Below the pieces are notes generated by a model. It was not told the DNA's origin. It searched no databases and saw only the letters and a program-made list of their open reading frames with translations. A program made the translations under genes and the position numbers. A stretch of 8,479 nt of DNA, from the NCBI GenBank assembly GCA_016195765.1, contig JACPYZ010000100.1:1-8479 (forward strand). The letters run 5' to 3'. Origin of the DNA: Candidatus Curtissbacteria bacterium. GTDB taxonomy: Bacteria; Patescibacteriota; Microgenomatia; Curtissbacterales; GWA2-41-24. Below, one piece after another: positions 5,317 through 8,479 of the stretch. How positions within the stretch are numbered: the stretch's first letter is position 1; each line of letters starts with the position of its first letter.

Positions 5317-6738
5317 ATGGCAGAAACATTTGTTCGTAGCGAAAATCTTCATTTATTTGCAGGTAAAAATGTTGTTATAACAGGTACAAGCCGTGGTATA
5401 GGAGCACGAGGAGCCCTTGCCTTTGCCGGAGTAGGTGCCGACGTTGTAGGAACATTTGCAAACCCCGACCCTAAAAGTTCGAAAAGACAGGATTGGACAG
5501 TTCGAGATAGTAAAATAATCAACCCTGATATGAATTTTACTTCTGTTCAAATGGATATTAGTAATCCTGAACACCGCAAGAAAATGATCGCAGAAGCGGT
5601 GGGAGGAGACATAGACCATCCCACAAAGAAAATAGACGTGTTAGTTTTAAATGCTGCGGGCGGACTGGAAGAAAATAGTGATGAGGATTGGGCAGATGAG
5701 ATTAACTGCCATGCGCAGCTTGCACTTGTAGCAGAGGCACTTCCTTACATGGCCGAAGGGGCAAAAATAATTTATTTGCAGAGCTTATGGGCACATTACT
5801 TTGGTCAAACAATGCAGTTGGCTCTTTACGAATCAATAGCAAGGACAAAGCATATGGCAGAACAAAGCTTAAGATTTGCGATACCTGAGCTTGCCGCACA
5901 TGGTGTAAAGGTAGGAATTATTGTGGGAGACGCAATTCAAAACACGAGCCAATACGCGGTGTTCAAAAGCATGCTGGGTGAGGAATTTACATCTATGGAG
6001 GAATCAATTGAGGGTGGTTTTCCTACAGCAGATACTGTGGGAGCAACAATGGTTGATATGGCTTTAACAAATTGGGAATCAGGGCACACTAAATATTTGG
6101 GAAGAAACCAATTAGAACCTTTTGACACAAAAATAATTGGTAGAAAGTTTAACAGAAGACAAATTGCGCAAAAACTACCAATGTATTCAGACGCAACCCT
6201 ATTTGTTAACACATCTGAAATTACTGGTATGGATACAGGAACTGCTACTTATACTGTAAGGCCTCAAGAGTACCAAGATCATTTTGTGGGACCTTTTGAA
6301 GATATAAAGCTAGAGCCTTTGCATTATCTTACAGAAATCGCTGCTCAAGCTGCAGGACTGGTTGTGTCTGAAACCAGAATGGTTGGAGATGGCGCTCCAT
6401 TGTATCGAAGTGTAGATGCGACAGTTGATGGAATGGTTTTTCCTGATGAAAAGCTCACAATAAAATCGAGAATCTCAAAAGCAGTATCAGGTGGTGTAAT
6501 TTGTACCGCTGAAATATTTGGACAAGATGGAACAAAAGTGGCGACGTTTAAAAGGATAAAATTTGATATCTTGCCTACCAAAGAAATGGCTTGGAGATTA
6601 TATAGAAGAGCTAGAGCCGCTCGGGGTATGGATTATCAATCAAGACAGAAAAGAATGCTTGAAGCTCAGCAAGCAGCTATTGAAGCTGGGGCACCCGGCG
6701 AAAACGAGCCAATGCAATTTATTTTTCCTGATTTTTAG
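5317..6738 (+). CDS. Bifunctional SDR reductase-hotdog (FabZ-like) fusion protein
   Basis: 473 residues in two parts. Residues 1 to about 265 are a Rossmann short-chain dehydrogenase: TGTSRGIG (22-29), LNAAGG (111-116), S156 in QSLWAH, Y171 and K178. The Tyr-Lys spacing is Y-x6-K, not the usual Y-x3-K, while S156-Y171 spacing is normal. Residues about 285-418 look like a hotdog dehydratase: DHFVGPFED (321-329), then LTEIAAQAAGLV (338-349), resembling the FabZ HFPG...EAxAQ active-site pair, here H322 and E340, with about four extra residues between them. A basic, probably helical tail (425-460) ends in MQFIFPDF. The pairing implies a ketoacyl reduction followed by dehydration on an acyl chain carried by ACP or CoA; this is inference. 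No other fatty-acid synthesis gene is in view. The ATG at 5317 is chosen over an upstream TTG because of the promoter position. Confidence 0.82.
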   Translation: MAETFVRSENLHLFAGKNVVITGTSRGIGARGALAFAGVGADVVGTFANPDPKSSKRQDWTVRDSKIINPDMNFTSVQMDISNPEHRKKMIAEAVGGDIDHPTKKIDVLVLNAAGGLEENSDEDWADEINCHAQLALVAEALPYMAEGAKIIYLQSLWAHYFGQTMQLALYESIARTKHMAEQSLRFAIPELAAHGVKVGIIVGDAIQNTSQYAVFKSMLGEEFTSMEESIEGGFPTADTVGATMVDMALTNWESGHTKYLGRNQLEPFDTKIIGRKFNRRQIAQKLPMYSDATLFVNTSEITGMDTGTATYTVRPQEYQDHFVGPFEDIKLEPLHYLTEIAAQAAGLVVSETRMVGDGAPLYRSVDATVDGMVFPDEKLTIKSRISKAVSGGVICTAEIFGQDGTKVATFKRIKFDILPTKEMAWRLYRRARAARGMDYQSRQKRMLEAQQAAIEAGAPGENEPMQFIFPDF

Positions 6739-6766
6739 GAATCTTTAAATGCTCTCAGCGTGGAGC

Positions 6767-7642
6767 TTAGGATTTGCTTTGGCCTTTGGGTCGTTTGGCA
6801 AAATAGATAACAACTCCAGTTATGGTCGTAAGGGCGATTACACCCAAAAGTATAAGGAGTATGTTGCGAATTTTTTCGCGATCCAATCCGCTTGCTTCGT
6901 TATTTCCAGAATTTTTAATTGTTACAAAGGTATCTGTAACAAAGCCGTCTGCAGTTTTTATTTGCAGCGAAGGCGAAGCGTAGTATTGAGGCAATTTATA
7001 TTGATGGTTAACGGTTTTATTTTCCGAGTTGTTACTGTCATCAAAATCCCATTTATATTCGATAATTTTAGAATTTCCGGCAACAGAAGCGGTTGCATCA
7101 AAAGCAACAGATTTACTAAGGTCAACGTCGATGGTTGCTTTAAGCGGATCGGTCTCTGCTGCTTTTCCATTAACTTTAATTACCGCTTGAGGTAATTTGT
7201 AATTTTGGTCTGGCACTACGTTTAGCCGGACCGATTCAAGTAACTGTGGGGGTATATCTTGGGTATTAAAGTCTGCAGTTATATTCAGAATGTAAGACCC
7301 AATTTTGCTGTATATGTGAGTGTTTTTTAGGCCCTCTGCCTTGACACCATCGCCAAAGTCCCAAGAAAACTTTACTTTATCCAGAACTTCTTGAGCAAAA
7401 ACCGGTTTAAGTTTTTCGGTATCGATTTGAAAATTAATTTCTGTATTTACAAGATACTTTTCAGAAGAAATATCTTGGGGTGTGATAAAAGAACCACTTA
7501 AAATTCCGGCGGTTTGAAAAGGGTTTGCTTCGGGGAATTTACCATTAACATAAAAAGAAGGTGGGAGTCCCGCCCCGTGGGCAAATACAAAAGCTGGAAA
7601 TATAATCGGTGCAAGAAAGATTAGTGCTAGGAGTTTTCTCAT
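6767..7642 (-). CDS. Secreted, membrane-anchored PKD-domain surface protein
   Basis: 291 residues. A signal peptide (basic MRK, hydrophobic core 4-20, probable cleavage after FVFA at residue 21) leads to a mature N-terminus beginning HGAGLPPSFYVNGKFPEAN. Two PKD (Ig-like beta-sandwich) repeats follow. The first, about 66-143, contains SWDFGDG (93-99) and HIYSKIGSYILNI. The second, about 152-243, contains KWDFDDS (197-203) and VNHQYKLPQYY. A transmembrane helix (about 260-281) and the basic tail AKRPKGQSKS anchor it with the C-terminus in the cytoplasm. PKD domains generally serve adhesion or surface assembly. The ATG at 7642 is chosen over one at 7666: it begins a textbook signal peptide and lies 7 nt below a TATAAT that the longer form would have to cover. 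It converges with the SDR-hotdog gene, 28 nt apart, with no visible terminator. Confidence 0.85.
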   Translation of the reverse strand: MRKLLALIFLAPIIFPAFVFAHGAGLPPSFYVNGKFPEANPFQTAGILSGSFITPQDISSEKYLVNTEINFQIDTEKLKPVFAQEVLDKVKFSWDFGDGVKAEGLKNTHIYSKIGSYILNITADFNTQDIPPQLLESVRLNVVPDQNYKLPQAVIKVNGKAAETDPLKATIDVDLSKSVAFDATASVAGNSKIIEYKWDFDDSNNSENKTVNHQYKLPQYYASPSLQIKTADGFVTDTFVTIKNSGNNEASGLDREKIRNILLILLGVIALTTITGVVIYFAKRPKGQSKS

Positions 7643-7649
7643 TTTTAGA

Positions 7650-7655
7650 ATTATA
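7650..7655 (-). promoter_or_regulatory. -10 box of the PKD-protein gene, predicted leaderless
   Basis: TATAAT on the minus strand ends 7 nt before the ATG at 7642. No good -35 at 17 bp (GCAAAA). It is divergent from the 7718 box, with 62 bp between the two hexamers. Confidence 0.65.
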
Positions 7656-7717
7656 GCAGGCAGCAATAGCCTTTTTGCTTAAAGTTCCCAAGCAGATGCT
7701 ATAGCTTCGACTTGTTA

Positions 7718-7723
7718 TATAAT
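7718..7723 (+). promoter_or_regulatory. -10 box of the 7731 SDR gene, predicted leaderless
   Basis: TATAAT ends 7 nt before the ATG at 7731, with no Shine-Dalgarno between. The -35 position (GATGCT) is weak. It has the same geometry as the murT, glycosyltransferase and PKD promoters. Confidence 0.65.
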
Positions 7724-7730
7724 TTATCCA

Positions 7731-8444
7731 ATGAAAGTAGCTATCGTTACTGGTTCTGCCAAAGGTTTAGGTGCGGCTGTTGTGCGCCACTTGGCTGCCG
7801 ATGGCTACACGGTGGTGATACATTACAACAAAAGCAAGGCACCTGCCGAAAAGCTCTTGGCAGAGGTAAAAAAAAGCTCACCCCAATCGATTATTGTTTC
7901 TGGTAACGTGACTACAGAAAATGACGTTGCCCAAATTGTAAAAAAAGTTCTGGAGGAATTTGGACAAATAGATCTTTTGGTCAACAACGTTGGCAATTTC
8001 ATTTTTAAACCTTTTGAAAAAACCACAAATGCAGAGTTTCGGGAGATGATCGAATCGAACCTTTACTCTGCACTTTATATGAGCCGCGCAGTTTTGCCTG
8101 CTATGCGAAAACAAAAATCCGGGAATATTATCAATATCGGTGCCGTAGGAGCAGAAAGGCTAATAATACGCGAAAATTCCACTCCATATTTTCTGGGAAA
8201 AACTGCCGCATATGTGCTTACAAAAGCAATGGCGCGCACAGAAGCAAAACATGGAATTAGAATAAATATGGTGTCACCCGGTTCGATGGCTGCTGATATT
8301 TTCGAAGTTGCCGATTTTCCAAGTGGTCGACCAGCCGTACCAGCAGATGTTATTAAGGCGATTGCTTTCTTGATTTCACCTCAGAATAGTTATATAAATG
8401 GAGCGAATATCGAAGTTGCCGGAGGATTTATCCCCGGTTTTTAA
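7731..8444 (+). CDS. Short-chain dehydrogenase/reductase, FabG-like, with catalytic Ser apparently replaced
   Basis: 237 residues, the usual size of a single-domain classical SDR. TGSAKGLG (7-14) binds the dinucleotide. HYNKSK after the second strand suggests NADP(H). NNVGN (85-89), N110, and YFLGK (Y153, K157) complete most of the catalytic set. At the usual Ser position the sequence reads INIGAVGAE (134-142), with Ala138 where FabG has Ser. PGS near 183-185 and the C-terminal INGANIEVAGGF are typical. It probably reduces a carbonyl in an acyl, sugar or pterin-like substrate; the substrate cannot be named. Neighbours are a divergent PKD surface protein and a downstream gene only 2 nt away, so the two are probably co-transcribed. 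The start is fixed by the -10 box 7 nt upstream. Confidence 0.9.
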   Translation: MKVAIVTGSAKGLGAAVVRHLAADGYTVVIHYNKSKAPAEKLLAEVKKSSPQSIIVSGNVTTENDVAQIVKKVLEEFGQIDLLVNNVGNFIFKPFEKTTNAEFREMIESNLYSALYMSRAVLPAMRKQKSGNIINIGAVGAERLIIRENSTPYFLGKTAAYVLTKAMARTEAKHGIRINMVSPGSMAADIFEVADFPSGRPAVPADVIKAIAFLISPQNSYINGANIEVAGGFIPGF

Positions 8445-8446
8445 AA

Positions 8447-8479
8447 ATGAAGAACAAGCTTATTTTTACCTTAATTTTT
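8447..8479 (+). CDS. Start of a secreted or membrane protein gene (3' part off the right edge)
   Basis: ATG begins 2 nt after the stop of the SDR gene. The eleven visible residues, MKNKLIFTLIF, look like the beginning of a signal peptide or transmembrane anchor. The only purine-rich run, GGAGG at 8421-8425, is too far upstream to be its ribosome binding site, so translation is likely coupled to the SDR gene. No family can be assigned. Confidence 0.5.
   Translation, partial: MKNKLIFTLIF

Noticed and set aside
6749..7195. 148-residue plus-strand reading frame
   Set aside because: It lies antisense to the PKD gene, has no domain-like composition or promoter, and the minus-strand protein has a signal peptide, PKD motifs and anchor.
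8421..8425. GGAGG as a Shine-Dalgarno for the gene at 8447
   Set aside because: It is 21 nt from the ATG and encodes the conserved GGF of the SDR C-terminus.

Overview
The window looks like a chromosomal segment of a small-genome bacterium, most probably a Patescibacteria/CPR lineage, perhaps Microgenomates-like. The pointers are inferential: low GC by eye, compact gene packing, a MurT-type ligase, a membrane-anchored glucosaminidase-like protein with the SYNAWGF and SWEEAI motifs I associate with CPR genomes, a PKD-domain surface protein, and no CCA encoded on any of five tRNA genes. TGA is read as stop, because the FAD/Rieske gene ends in TGA and reading on would run into a tRNA. This argues against the TGA-recoding CPR groups.

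Layout. Bases 1-2810 (minus strand) hold a cell-envelope block. It contains murT (3' end beyond the left edge), a membrane-anchored lysozyme-like/glucosaminidase-like protein, and a GT4 glycosyltransferase that is frameshifted and also lacks the middle of its nucleotide-sugar domain. Bases 2860-3365 hold a minus-strand tRNA cluster, transcribed in the order Leu(CAG), Leu(GAG), Val(TAC), Phe(GAA). A 166-nt spacer between Val and Phe holds a 16-bp perfect inverted repeat and three further hairpins. Bases 3557-5092 (plus) encode an FAD-dependent oxidoreductase with a C-terminal Rieske domain. It is followed by tRNA-Gly(GCC) and a 10-bp inverted repeat that reaches into the next promoter. Bases 5317-6738 encode an SDR reductase fused to a hotdog (FabZ-like) domain. 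Bases 6767-7642 (minus) encode a secreted PKD-repeat protein with a C-terminal anchor. Bases 7731-8444 encode a second SDR, and a secreted or membrane protein begins at 8447.

The genes suggest two themes. One is peptidoglycan and surface work: lipid II amidation, wall hydrolysis, glycan transfer and a surface adhesin-like protein. The other is redox and acyl or polyketide-like chemistry: FAD/Rieske oxidoreductase, SDR-hotdog fusion and a stand-alone SDR. The strongest pattern that gene calling does not capture is regulatory. Four protein genes (murT, the glycosyltransferase, the PKD protein and the 7731 SDR) have a -10 hexamer ending 6-7 nt before the ATG and no Shine-Dalgarno. Two more have a candidate -10 within about 11-12 nt. 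This predicts widespread leaderless transcription. No convincing intrinsic terminator with a U-tract was seen anywhere.
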